NCBI GenBank assembly: GCA_017979445.1
Contig: CM030713.1
Span: 28,687,934 to 28,751,933, forward strand
DNA from: Akebia trifoliata
Taxonomy: Eukaryota > Streptophyta > Magnoliopsida > Ranunculales > Lardizabalaceae
Length of the DNA: 64,000 nucleotides
Reading direction: 5' to 3'
Position 1 is the first letter of the stretch; the number at the start of each line of letters is the position of its first letter. A program made the position numbers and the translations under genes. Of this stretch, positions 35,139 to 46,420 are shown piece after piece. The notes beneath the pieces were generated by a model that worked only from the letters and a program-made list of their open reading frames with translations, made no database searches and was not told where the DNA came from.

Positions 35139-37166
35139 TCAAATCGGCTGTGACACAGAGGACGACGTGCCCGCGACATCAATGGGTGCCCACGCCGAAA
35201 CTGTGTATAGAGGCTGCTCTAGCCAACTTAGAGTAAGCCCGGCTCCGTCTTCACATTGCTTCTGCAAACTATACTTATCACTAGAATACATCCTCAAAAG
35301 CATTTGGCTTTGAAGCATCTCTCTATCTCCAGTGCCCATACATTTGAATCCTCCATGCTCCATCAACTCTCTCCACCTTGTGAAACTCTCGTGCCTTTCG
35401 ATCCTATCGCTTCCTTCACAAGCAACTATGTTTCTAATCTCCTTAGCAAACATTTCCTCTATCTTGATTCTAACCGGGCTATCTAATGGTAAGCTAGAAT
35501 CGATAGAATCAAATATGGCAGAATAGTACTTCAATGATTTGAAAACTCTTGTTTCCAAAGTGGGATTGTTGTGCTTGCTTTCTTGCTCTGCCATAATAAC
35601 AATAGAGGGGTTAGTGCTTTGGATCAAACCCAAAAAATCTCTGAAGACGCCACCATTGTCATCGTAAAGCAACTTATGTAATTGGAGCATACAATTCACA
35701 GCTACGCTTTCGTTCTCCTTCACATGAAGCATCCAAAGTCTAACATCCTCCAACCTGTCTACCACGGCATGGAATTTGAAAGGCAGATTCAAGGCCGCCG
35801 CAAATCCTTCTAGTCTCTCTCCGGTTTCTTGAAGCTCTTGTTTCGACTCGCCTATACCCGTGAGTCTCACATGGGTCGGTGGATTGGACCTCGAAGCCAA
35901 ACTCTGAAATAAACTAGGCCATTGAAGACCTTGTTTAATGTCGAAATCTATAATGTGAACCCTGTCTTTTCCTTCAAAAGCTCTCAATAGCAACTCATTC
36001 GACGTGAAATGGAGGAACTTAGGAATAGGGCTCGTTTGATTGAGAAGCCGGAATGAGATGCCCATTTCATCATCAGCTCGATCAATCTCCCGAGGGGCCG
36101 TAACGTGGAAAATATGAGGCCAAAGCCTTCCAGCTCTTAAAGCTAATGCTTCTGTGAAATAAGCTGTGACACGGTGAATTGGGGTCCCTTCTGGTGAGGC
36201 GAGCTCTCCAAGACGGGATAGGAAATGTGTGATAGCTGCCGTGTCCTTCGAGCTGATTGACTCCACACAAGCCACTAAGAAGCTCAAAAGCTCGAAACCC
36301 TGATGCTCAAGCCCAATATCCTCTTCGCTTGCTATCTGTCTGGATCCCTCGGACGGGTAAGGAATCCGAGACCCATTTCCGGGTTGTTCATTCTCGGAAG
36401 AAATCTCGTCTGGCCTCGGAGTAAGACCATGACTGTCTGACGATGTACTTGAACCCGACTTTGCCTTGTTAGGTTCTTGGCTTGTCCCGGCGTCATCTTC
36501 ACCTTTGGCTGTGATCTCATTCACCATAGACTCCACCAAAGGTTTGCTCAAGAGTGGCACCGGTGGTAGGATCATGTCGATGGGCACAACACTGACCTTT
36601 TGTTCCCTATCCAAATCAGTCGAAGGAGACCCGAGGCCTACGATCCCTAGCATTGAACGTGGAACCTCGACCATCTCTGGAAGGCAAAAGTTCTCACCAC
36701 CCAATTGACTAACACTCAGCTTCTCTCCCTCAGAAGAATCAATGGGTTCCTCCATGGTACTACTTCTAAATCTTTTTCTCTTGGCTCTGTCTACGCATGA
36801 CTCATCCGATGAACTCTTCTCGGCAAACCTCTTCAATCGCGTCTTCTCTTTCTCCCAAATTCCTTCTTCGATCTCTCTCCTTCCTTCCCATAGCGCCGTT
36901 TGGGCAGTAGTAATGGAAGGCGAGAGACAAAATTTTTGTCGAATCGAGCAACTAGTCTTTGTTTCTGTTGGTTTCTCCACGGAGAGGCCAACGGGTCTTA
37001 TCGGTTGGGACTGCTGGGTGTTTTTCCGGTGGAAACCACACGGCAAATCCAATCTTTGTGTATTCATTGAGGGCAACTGTAAATGGCAAATCGGAAACTC
37101 TGTTGTGGACGATTCACTTCTCAATCTATGCCTCGGCGACGACAATGTAGAGCACCTAGCCAACAT
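35139..37166 (-). CDS. SCL28: GRAS transcription factor SCARECROW-LIKE 28
   Basis: A single-exon gene of 675 aa. The N-terminus is the characteristic SCL28 opening (MLARCSTLSSPRHRLRSES, then LPSMNTQRLDLPC and SQPIRPVGLSVEKP). A basic RAKRKRFR stretch at 127-134 may be a nuclear localisation signal. The GRAS domain runs from about residue 285: LHR1 (FELLSFLVACVESISSKD), VHIID at 403-407 within DRVHIIDFDIKQGLQWPS, LHR2, a PFYRE-like part (LKYYSAIFDSID, RWRELMEHGG) and the SAW end (LSWLEQPLYTVSAW). In Arabidopsis SCL28 acts in the nucleus at G2/M, with SIAMESE-related CDK inhibitors among its targets, and influences cell size and division planes; rice DLT/SMOS2 is the counterpart. Length and N-terminus fit the family. 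Three MSA motifs upstream suggest control by MYB3R factors, as known in Arabidopsis. Confidence 0.95.
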   Translation of the reverse strand: MLARCSTLSSPRHRLRSESSTTEFPICHLQLPSMNTQRLDLPCGFHRKNTQQSQPIRPVGLSVEKPTETKTSCSIRQKFCLSPSITTAQTALWEGRREIEEGIWEKEKTRLKRFAEKSSSDESCVDRAKRKRFRSSTMEEPIDSSEGEKLSVSQLGGENFCLPEMVEVPRSMLGIVGLGSPSTDLDREQKVSVVPIDMILPPVPLLSKPLVESMVNEITAKGEDDAGTSQEPNKAKSGSSTSSDSHGLTPRPDEISSENEQPGNGSRIPYPSEGSRQIASEEDIGLEHQGFELLSFLVACVESISSKDTAAITHFLSRLGELASPEGTPIHRVTAYFTEALALRAGRLWPHIFHVTAPREIDRADDEMGISFRLLNQTSPIPKFLHFTSNELLLRAFEGKDRVHIIDFDIKQGLQWPSLFQSLASRSNPPTHVRLTGIGESKQELQETGERLEGFAAALNLPFKFHAVVDRLEDVRLWMLHVKENESVAVNCMLQLHKLLYDDNGGVFRDFLGLIQSTNPSIVIMAEQESKHNNPTLETRVFKSLKYYSAIFDSIDSSLPLDSPVRIKIEEMFAKEIRNIVACEGSDRIERHESFTRWRELMEHGGFKCMGTGDREMLQSQMLLRMYSSDKYSLQKQCEDGAGLTLSWLEQPLYTVSAWAPIDVAGTSSSVSQPI

Positions 37167-37940
37167 CCTCTATATGTTTCCAATTTTTTCTTTTTTCTTT
37201 TTATCTTTTTTACCCTTTTGTGTTTCCAGCTTGAACAATGTGGTATGTTTGTGTTGTATAGTTTCTATAATTCAAGTGAAATTGAAAAATTCAAGAAAAT
37301 GGGCAAAAAATGGAATAGAATTGAATTTGAATCAAGCTAAAGAAAGAATCAAATGGAAATCTGAACAGAAAAATTAAGAACTAAGAACAAACCTCACAAA
37401 GAATCAAAGAATTTAAGACAAATTTCACTACCTACATGAAAAAATGGGTCATTGGGTTCCTGAATTTACTGAAAAACTCATAGAAGAATTGAATGAATCT
37501 CTTGCCCTAGAGAAGTGACACCTTGCATGAAAATCAAGATAGATACCTGTTTGCATTTGTAGATGAAACTCAGAAGAAATCTCAAATACAGATCAACATT
37601 TGAAAACTGTGACACCTCCATAACAATAGCTGATAACTCTGTGATTGAAGCAAAACCCAGTTGTGAAAACCCTCCAAACATGGAAAAAAAACTGATTCTT
37701 CCCACCCAAAACAACATAAACCCTAACTGGTAGTTATTTGTAAACTAGGGTTTTGTTTTTGTTTCTTCTCTCCATCTCCACAGAGATCTTGCTTATGCTT
37801 TACTGGTCTTGAGATTGATTTGATTCCATCCAACATGAGAAAAACAAAACAAAAAAGTGGATGGGGAAAAGGGTTTCACAAGAAATTTCTAGATTTTCAT
37901 TTAATGGTCGTTGATTGCAGATCAAATGGATGAGAATGGC
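37167..37940. other. SCL28 5' UTR and proximal promoter
   Basis: It holds pyrimidine-rich and AT-rich leader-like sequence with no reliable ORF on either strand. The frames seen here are short and overlap the SCL28 start in antisense. A 5'-UTR intron is possible but I could not place it with confidence. Confidence 0.5.
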
Positions 37941-37947
37941 GTCAATA

Positions 37948-37958
37948 TGACCGTTGGA
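37948..37958 (-). promoter_or_regulatory. MSA element 1 (mitosis-specific activator)
   Basis: TCCAACGGTCA on the minus strand, an exact match to the MSA consensus YCYAACGGYYA bound by three-repeat MYB (MYB3R) factors. About 780 bp upstream of the SCL28 ATG and in gene orientation. Confidence 0.8.
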
Positions 37959-37974
37959 GATATTTGGTCAAATA

Positions 37975-37985
37975 TGACCGTTGGA
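37975..37985 (-). promoter_or_regulatory. MSA element 2
   Basis: TCCAACGGTCA on the minus strand, identical to the first and 27 bp from it. The flanking 'aatatgaccgttggag' is duplicated too, so the pair arose by a short tandem duplication. Confidence 0.8.
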
Positions 37986-38072
37986 GGTTGGTGTACGGAA
38001 GGGGTGCTTGGATTTCATTTCATTTCTACTGTGTAACAGGTTACGTAAGCTGCACGTGCTTCTTGTCTCCTG

Positions 38073-38083
38073 TGACCGTTGGG
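38073..38083 (-). promoter_or_regulatory. MSA element 3
   Basis: CCCAACGGTCA on the minus strand, also an exact YCYAACGGYYA match, about 907 bp from the SCL28 ATG. Confidence 0.75.
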
Positions 38084-39012
38084 TTTGTCCACGACACGTC
38101 ACTCCATCATTTGCTTTAGTTTCATATAATACGACAAGATACGACGTGTCACAAGGTTATTGGTCCTTGGACGCTTTTATTTACAACAAGAATAAACGCC
38201 ATGATCGCCCAAGACGTACCATCTCTATAAAATCTAGGGGTTTTGTTAACGTCTGCCCTTAAGATGCATTATTAAACATTGGAAATAAAGCATTTGAACT
38301 ATTTTTTTTCGTTTTGAGGGGCATTTTAGGTAGCAAGTTTTTCCTTTTTGAGGTGGGTTTAATGGATCTTAACGGGCACTTGTCAACACCACCCAAAATC
38401 AAGAGAGATTTACTTGGTAGATGTATGGATTATATGTTTATTTTAAAAAATTCCCTTCGTAATTTTACCGAAACCTTACTTTATCAAGTTTGTTCCTCAA
38501 TGATCAACAAATCTTAGAATATGATCATATCATTTTAAAAGATTAAATATCTATAATATAATCCATTTTTTTAAATCAAATACATATTATATCCACACCA
38601 AAAACCTCTAAATTTTATCATTAAACTCAAATTTAAAGGAAAAAAAAAATTAAGTTTGATCCAAGATTTTGAGAGAGAAAATCTTTATTTAGGAGAGAAA
38701 AGATATATTAGATATTTGATTTTAAGAACATAAGATATTATATATATTTAATCTTTTGAAATAATATGGATTCCGCTCTAAACTTGATGAAGAAAAGTTC
38801 TTTTGGAATTGCCAAAATTCCATGAGACTTTTTTAATAAAAATGTGAGATATAGATTTGCTAAGTAAATCTATATAAAATATATATTAGGCTAGTATTTT
38901 TAAAATATAACTTTAGTTCTTCTCCCCTTGACTAAAAGTCATGGGTGTTGATTGGAAGAAAAATACTGCAATACCCCTTCTTGAATGAAGTGTGTGGTGA
39001 AAGCAATTACAG
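38084..39012. other. Distal SCL28 promoter / spacer before the GRAS pseudogene
   Basis: A less AT-rich block (to about 38260) is followed by AT-rich DNA. No ORF or repeat could be supported here. Confidence 0.5.
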
Positions 39013-39748
39013 ATTGTGGCATATGTGGAGTCGAATCAGCTCGAAAGACATTGCAGCCATTACACATTTTCCATCTAAGCTTGGAGAACTCACCTTCCAA
39101 ATGGTATCTGAAATCATCGTCACTTGAGTCCAACTTCCCAATCACATGAGCTTGATTCCTAAATTTCTCCATTTTACACTAAATGAGTTGCTTATAAAGT
39201 GTTTGAAGGAAAAGATAGGGGTTCATACTTCTTCACATTATAGATTTCAACATTAAACAAGGTCTTCAATGGCCTTGCTTATTTTAGAGTTTGGCTTCTA
39301 AGTCCAATCACCTTAAGCATTGTGTGAATCATTAATTATAGACGAGACCAAGCAAGATCTTCGGGAAATTGGCATTGGCCTTGCATAATTACTAACGGCC
39401 CATTCCATGGCGTGGTCAACAAGTTGTAGGATGCGAGATTGTCAAAGCTTCGTACGAAGGAGAAAGAAAGCGTAGTTGTGAATTGTATTCTCCACAGCTT
39501 CACAATATGCCTTAAGATAATTGTTGGGTTTGATACCAAGAATTAACCCCATTGTTGTTATTACGACAGAGCAAGAAGGCAAGCACAATAGTCCCATATT
39601 GAAAACAATAATTTCCACTAAAGTGGAGTACAGTTTTGTTATATTTGATTGAAAATAGAGGAAAATTTCGATAGGGAGATTAGAAACATAATTGCTAGTG
39701 AAGTGATGGTGTCGAAAGAGATGAGGGTTGCACAAGATGGAGGGAGTT
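39013..39748 (+). pseudogene. Decayed GRAS pseudogene, SCL28-like
   Basis: Collinear pieces of the SCL28 GRAS domain occur in changing frames on the plus strand. These include AYVES then ISSKDIAAITHFPSKLGEL (39013-39090), IPKFLHFTLNELL (about 39152-39192), a degenerate VHIID block (39200-39295), ETKQDLREIGIGLA (about 39340), ESVVVNCILH (about 39462), VVITTEQEGKHNSPILKT (about 39556) and VSKEMRVAQDG near the end. Several stops and frameshifts interrupt it, and the N-terminal half and the SAW end are absent. It lies 1.85 kb upstream of intact SCL28 in the opposite orientation, so it is an old inverted partial duplicate rather than a continuation of the gene. Confidence 0.85.
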
Positions 39749-41268
39749 AATAGTGTTTGTTAGACCACGGTTTTGGGAGCACCCATTGCCCTCCATGTTT
39801 TAGTATTTTTATTTTATGGTTTCTACTAAATTAAAATAAAAAATCAATAATTAAGGAATTTAAGTTGAGTTAGAATTTTAGAAAGTCCGCATTAGGTTTT
39901 AGAGAAAAAATTATGATGGATTAGAATTCTTTTAAAAGATGTATTGTAGGCCGTCTCCTCTCATCTATATAAGGGACAAAACCCTTATGGCCCTATTTAT
40001 AGTACGATGCACACATCCAAATCATTGAAGGCTTTTACGAGAGATTTTCGTTCCATCAATCATTGAAAAATCCTAGCCGATTTAAGGTGAGTCTAGTATT
40101 CAAGAAAAGGCGGATCAATTTGATTCACAACATTAAACCTCAATACCTTTGTCTTCAATATCTAGCAAGCCAAAAATCCTAGATTTTTTTCCCAAAAGTC
40201 TTCCATCTTTAAGCTCTTAAACCTCTATGGAAAATTATGTCCAAATTATTTGATCTATTGTTTTCAACCTCGCTTCAACTCCCTTTAGAAAATCCTTAAT
40301 TTTTTTTACCCAAAATTTATTGTCTTCTACTTCTACAAAAATATAACTTGTTCTTGAAGTTCTAAGGTTGAAATAGATAGAATTTTAAGGTTGAAGATGA
40401 CAATAAAATTTTTTACACAAAAGATTGAAAAGATGACTGGTTTTGAGTAGAAAATCTAGGGTTTTTTGCTACAGATCGAAGACAATGGTATTTTAGGCCA
40501 TTTTAATTTGTCTACAAACGCAAATCAAGGTTAAAAGGGCATGCCATCAGTTTCAAACACATGGTATCTATAATATTCACCAAAATGTGGAATGGACATC
40601 TAAATCACCCTAAATAAATTGTGTAACAAAAAGAGAGGACTAATGTTACGATGGCTATTATAACAACACAATAATCATTTCTATAAACTATAATTAAAAC
40701 CTCTAGAGATGGGTTCGATCTCAACTAACATGATGCAAAGGAAAATTTTCAACTATTATCCCTTAGAAAAGATGCAAAATGCATCATGTTCTATCGATGA
40801 TAAGAGATTCTATATGAAAAATACTAATCAAAGTTGAAGAAAGAGAATAAAACCTCGACCCACAAGAGTTGATCAGCTCTTTCTCTTGTCGCCCTTCCTT
40901 GAAACTGCCATCTATAACGCTTCTTACATCGTAATACTAACCTTTCTCATGCATAGCCATCTATAACGCTCCTTACATTGTGACACTCACCTTACCATTG
41001 AAATTATCGAAATTTAAGCATCTCTATGCAAAGATCCTAATTTTATCTTTGTAGAGATATTGAAGATTTTCAGCACTTATTCAGTAAAATCACTTGTAGG
41101 ATGCACCTGTATGTGAGAAAGATTGTGTGATTTAATAAAATTCAATATAATTTACATTATTGAACTGATCTTAAATGATGGGTAACTTTTTTTTGGTTTA
41201 ATGCATGAAAATAAGACTTATAATTTCATTGTATGGTTTTATAGGAAATATAGGATTCCAATATTAAA

Positions 41269-41572
41269 GGATATTTTAGAAATACCACTCTGTAAAATTG
41301 GTGATATTAGGTTAACTCCCTTGACTGTAAGTCAACGGTATTTTCTAATGATTTAACAGTGAAATTTTGAAAATTTCCAAATCTTGGTTTAATAATTTAA
41401 GGATTTAAAGAGCATTTTTTTATAATAAAAAAAAAAATCTAAATTCACCATTAACTCATCAAGAAAATACAACGTTGACTGACGGTCAAGGGGGGTATGC
41501 CTAATCTTGCATTTTGCAAGGGGGTAAAAATAATATCACTAATTTTACAGGATGGTATTTCTAAAATACCCT
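41269..41572. repeat. Inverted-repeat element (MITE-like), about 304 bp
   Basis: The left end 'tattttagaaataccactct' pairs with the right end 'ggatggtatttctaaaata'. The next blocks pair as well: 'gtaaaattggtgatatta' with 'taatatcactaattttac', and 'ctcccttgac' with 'gtcaagggggg'. The arms are over 60 bp long and no ORF is present. Confidence 0.65.
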
Positions 41573-43493
41573 ATTTTAAAATGATGTTAATGAGGCTTAT
41601 TTTTTTCAAATAAAAAATAAAATCTTTAATGGGCAGCACAAGTGAATACTACATAGGTGGGGAAATAGAAAAACTTGTAATTTTAAAAACAAAGGTTGGG
41701 CTAAGCCTTGGCCCAGTCTTTAAGTAAGGAAATTAGACCAACTTGGTTGGATCCATTTTGGGCTTTAACAACGCAGCCCAAATTAAATTAGGAACCTATT
41801 TCACCATCATTCCCACGTCTTACCCCTCTCAATAGCATATCCACACAACTAAACAGCCCCCAAATATTTATTTGGTTAACTCATACATCCCAAACCCTCA
41901 AATTTGGAGGAGTTGTAACTTCAATGCAGACCACCGAAAGTAGACCAAAATCAAAGAATCGTCAATAAGGAAGGCCCATGAACACAAATCTATATAGATC
42001 ATCTCTTCAAGCATATAACTTAAATGAATTAATTGAACTTCTGATTCATATATATATATATGTAATGGGAATCATTGTATCTTCAAGAGCTCATCATGTT
42101 GGCCCGCCAACCTGACCCAGTCCGACCCACCCAAAAAAGACAATGACTGTAGGACCAGTTTAAGATATAGCCCACCTCTTTAGGACAGGGTTAGGGCTCA
42201 ACCAAGTCCGGTCAAAGCCCATCCATTAATAGATTAGTCAAACCCTATCAAATTAATTCAAATCGATTGAAAAATATATGTATACATTTAATAAAAATAA
42301 AAATAAAAACAATTTTAAGAGAGATTTTATCACCATATTTATTTATTGTAATTTGAATTATCTATTGAATGAAAAATAGTAAAGTTAAAGAGGAAAAAGA
42401 TAGTAAAGTTAGAGGGCGTAATCGAAAAAGGGAAGGGAGGGGAGGGGAAGGGAAGAAGATAATAAAATTGAAAGGGGAGAAGAGAAAAAGCAATATAGTA
42501 GGATTGTGTAGACCATAGTCACTAAGTCAACGTAAGAGTTTAAAACGGCAAGGGAAAACTTCAGGGAGAAAAAATCGAAAGAAACGAGAAAAAATAGGAA
42601 AACATTAGACATTTATTCTAAGTTTATGGAAAAAATATTATTGAATAACTATATGATAATTTGTTCTCACACATAATTATATATTTCATGATGATAAAAA
42701 GATATTTAACCATCGATATATCTGTTAAGCGAAACAACACACTATAGAAAATAAAAAAAAAAGCTATAACATAAAGCATTATCATCAAATCCTACACTAA
42801 ATAATGAACCAGAGCACAAACAATCCTAAGTCGTAGAAATTAACCATAGACTTGCAAAAATGGATTATTTTTAATTTATCCTTTAGAATAAAATGAAAAA
42901 AATGTGTTTATAATGTAAAAGTCAAGTTCAAAACATTAAAACATACTTTTTTGCAAAAGTTGAATTTTTTTTTTATTGTTTTAATTGTTAAATATACAAA
43001 ACGTGTTTTAAATGAGACTTTTAAAAATATAGAGCTTTTTATTACTATGGTGTGGACTCCTCTCCTTTGTCTCAATGTTTATATTCCCACAAAACTTTAG
43101 TTTGAATAGAACATTTATAACCCGCAAACTGTAGTTGAGTGGGATCTATCATTATGTTTTATATAGATTAGAGTTTCCTCTTTTGGGTTAAAGAGGAAAA
43201 AAATGGAAAGATAGTAAAATTAGAAGTGTTATTATTGGAAAGTGGTGGTATTATTGAAGGGGATGAAGATGAAATATAATACAATGAGGTAGTGTGGACC
43301 CCACACTATCTCAAAAAATTTTCTTTCTCAAAAAAAAAAAAAAACCCCTCAAATGCTTTTTTTCAAGATGTAGTTAATGCATCTTAACATGTGCCTTTAG
43401 GGCATATGTTAGCAAAACCACCCTGGGTCTTGCTAAAATGTTCCCTAAGATTTCAAAATACATTCAAATTTTCAAAGTGTATTTGTTGCCCTT

Positions 43494-43642
43494 CAATGAT
43501 GAATGCACGTAGTTTTGATACACAACTGACATGGCAAGGGCACAGAACAACACATCTCTTTTCTATGTACCCCGATGAAAAAGATCTATAGTCTGTGCTC
43601 TTGCCACATCAGCTGCATACCCAAACCACACATCACTATTCT
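43494..43642. repeat. Family-B hairpin repeat
   Basis: The arms are 'catggcaagggcacagaac' and 'gtgctcttgccacatcagc' with core 'tatgtaccccgatgaaaaag'. Ends are 'gatgaatgcacg' and 'cacacatcact'. Confidence 0.65.
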
Positions 43643-43693
43643 TAATAAAACCCTAAAAATGAAGGTTTTATCAAAGTATAATAATTTTCTAAC

Positions 43694-43812
43694 ACCTCCC
43701 TCTGACACATGCTCCCTTAGGATACACATAACCATAAATCTTTTTCTTGTGTATCCCGAGGCAAATGATCTATCGTTCTATAATGGGGGTCGTGTGTCAA
43801 AGGGGGCATCAT
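43694..43812. repeat. Family-F hairpin repeat
   Basis: The arms are 'cctccctctgacacatgctc' and 'gtcgtgtgtcaaagggggc', with core 'aaccataaatctttttcttg', 'tgtatcccgaggcaaatgat'. Related to 7996-8150. Confidence 0.55.
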
Positions 43813-44299
43813 ATTTTCACCACTCCTTATCAAGCCCCTAACAATTTTGATTTCAGAACATCTATTGGCTAGAGGCTCTTAAGTACCTTATTATTATGGT
43901 ACAGGTTTCACCACAACCTTTCTTATGTAGAAGTGGGGCCCACTTACGTAATATCTACCTCGAACCACGCGTGTCTCCTGTGTGGGCAATGTTGTGCTGC
44001 ATTGTCACCCCAGGCGAGAAGAACAATCGCTCCCCTCCTTCGTTAGTGTAAGGAGTTAACGCCAGCTAAGCTTCTCGGTAAAAAACAAATAATATTTTAA
44101 ATTGATGACATGGAAATCCTACACTGCCAGCTGTTATTTGAGTTTCCAACTTGCAACTCAACTCGAGGGCCGTGGTTTGAAAATCCGGGTTTTGATCGAG
44201 TCGATTCAGATCTGGACCGGCCGAGTCATTCTATCCCAATTTGATTCCACATTTACGGGCAGCCTGGATTTTTAGATTTGAAGATTAATTAGACAAAGC

Positions 44300-44700
44300 C
44301 CCCCGGATTTTGGTGAATATTAGGGATTTTATCCATGATACCAGATTTCCATGAGAGTAATAGAAAATGACCTAAATGCCCCTATTTTGAATCTCATGTT
44401 TTTCTCCACCAATTATCAAACCTCAAGAACAAGATAAGATTTTCAAGAAAAACCGAAGAAAGATGAAATTTAAGATTAAAAAAAAGTCGATTACCTTTTG
44501 TAACATGTCAAAAACAAAATTAAATATGTAAAAATTAAAAATAAATTTGAGAAGTTCAAAAATGGATCTTGGTGTGAAAAATTAAAAGGTTTTTTTGCTA
44601 GATATTGCAGAGCAAGGCATTTAGACTATTTCGTTAGTCTTTTAGAGAAGAATATGCTCAACTACAAGGCATTAAATCTCAAGTATTCACCAAAATCCAA
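44300..44700. repeat. Family-E inverted-repeat element
   Basis: The left end 'ggattttggtgaatattagg' pairs with the right end 'aagtattcaccaaaatcc'. Diverged relatives with a similar half ('ttcaccaaaa') appear near 11965-12500, 22900-23020, 29780-29960 and 40440-40620. Confidence 0.5.
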
Positions 44701-44787
44701 AAGGATTTATCTCTCTTTTAAAAATGTAATTACACATATCATAATCATAAAATGCCACTTTTATATCAAATAATAAATATTTAATGA

Positions 44788-44957
44788 GTCATGATGAATG
44801 CATGCGGTTTTTGTACGCAGTTGGATACGTGGCTGACAAGGTAAGGGCACAGAACCATAGATTATATTTCATCGGAATACGCATGAAAAAGATGTGCGGT
44901 TATGTGCCCTTGCCACATCAACCGTGTACCCAACCGCATGCATTCATCATTATTCAT
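44788..44957. repeat. Family-B hairpin repeat, best-preserved copy
   Basis: The ends are exact complements: 'gatgaatgcatgcggtt' and 'aaccgcatgcattcatc'. Inner arms are 'ggtaagggcacagaaccata' and 'gcggttatgtgcccttgcc'. The core reads in the reverse sense ('tttcatcggaatacgc'). Confidence 0.75.
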
Positions 44958-45503
44958 ATTTAATTTCTTAAAAACCATTCACATTTTCAACAATAGAAAA
45001 ATATATCACATCTTGAATTCATCTTAATTTTACAAAAATTAACCAAGATATTATTATCATAATTACTGAAAAAATAAGCTGAGTCGAGTCAAGGGTCAGC
45101 ATAGTCAAAGGACCCAATTTTAAATTGGATAATTTAGACAGATCCTTCTCTGTTATGGTCAATATTTGAGATACTTATTTTTTCAAATTCCCTTGAACTA
45201 TGTCTTTCTCTTATAGTCTAATGAAAAATTATTTAAATGCCACCATCCTAAAACTTCATCATCTTCTTGATGTTTAAAGGTTGTGAAGTAAATAGAATGT
45301 TAAGATCGAACATAAATGTAAATATTTTGTACAAGAAGTTAGAGATGACATTTTTTTTTTTTACTGATTATAAATTGACTCAGTGATGATGCAGTTGACG
45401 TGCCACGTGCATAGAACCACAAATCTTTTTCCTTGTGTATCCCGAAGAAAACTCATCATGACTCGTCAAAGTTAACTAGTCTTTAAGGGAAATGTTCAGC
45501 ACC

Positions 45504-45640
45504 AAACATTTTTTAAAACATGGGTTAGAAGTTTTGGAATGGGCTGATTTTTAGTGAGGATGATCTCTACTGTGAGGAGATCATCCTCACCAAAAATCAG
45601 CCCATTCCAAAACTTCTAACCCATGTTTTAAAAAATGTTT
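45504..45640. repeat. Family-D near-perfect hairpin (64-bp arms, 9-nt spacer)
   Basis: Left arm 45504-45567 and right arm 45577-45640 are complementary at 63 of 64 positions, with spacer 'tactgtgag'. The arms contain 'catgggttagaagttttgg' and 'atgggctgattttt'. Short outer repeats 'gttcagca' / 'tgttgaac' flank it. Related copies form the element at 54952-55309. If transcribed it would give a long stem open to Dicer cleavage, but several related copies argue for a MITE rather than a single MIRNA gene. Confidence 0.8.
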
Positions 45641-46194
45641 TGCCAAAATGTTTATTGTTGAACGGGACCAGTCTTTAAATTCATTGGACCTTATCGGTTA
45701 TTTATCCATACTAAAATAATTTGAAATTACATAAATACCCCCCTCTTCACAGTAAAAACAAAAAAACAAAAAACAAAAAACAAAAAAAAAGAAAGAAAAA
45801 AGCTGTTACAAAGCGGTATAGGCCATGGGGGGGACTTTAAATGGCCGAACTCTTACACAATACCGAGTGTGATACAGTTACTATCGATGCAGCATTAAGA
45901 GAGATAGTGATGCGATACACCGAATCAAATCACCAAAGTAGAGAAGCAACAACATGCCCTATTTATATATCTATCTTTTAAAAGAAAATCCTTCCAAATT
46001 GTGGCTCTGATCGCTGGATACATTAATATCAAACTCACTAATTTAGTAAGTTAACAAACACCCCCCACCATCTCACTAGGGAAATGAGCTGTAGAGAAAA
46101 TAATTTGGTGTGAGACAGGTCCATACATTACTCACTATTTTTAATGTGTTCAAAGTTGAGAAAATCCTGATCCTGACCTTATAAGTCGCTATGA

Positions 46195-46420
46195 GTTTCT
46201 ACATCAAAATATCTCGGCAAGAGTAATTGAAGGCAATCCATACCACGTTCCCCCCGTATGGAGCCAACGTCGCAGTTTAGTACGGCTTGTCTCAACTGGT
46301 ACACACCCTAACGGCAGCATACACCCCTCCTGGGGGGATTGAGACGGAAGTATCCTTGATCGAGCTACCGACTGTTTACTTTCAGTGACCGCCTTCTCGT
46401 ACCTAGTTCCGGGCATGATT
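46195..46420. other. GC-rich block of possible organelle (mitochondrial) origin
   Basis: It is distinctly richer in GC than its surroundings, with 'ccacgttccccccgtatgg', 'gcggcagcatacacccctcc'-like and 'tagttccgggcatg' stretches. The minus strand carries a short open frame beginning MPGTRYEKAVTESKQSVARS. The texture resembles plant mitochondrial DNA inserted in the nucleus, but I cannot name the source locus. Confidence 0.3.

Noticed and set aside
36742..37377. 211-codon plus-strand ORF
   Set aside because: It is antisense to the N-terminal part of SCL28, which has an unmistakable protein sequence.
46204..46416. 70-codon minus-strand ORF in the GC-rich block
   Set aside because: No recognisable domain; more likely a by-product of local composition or an organelle insert.
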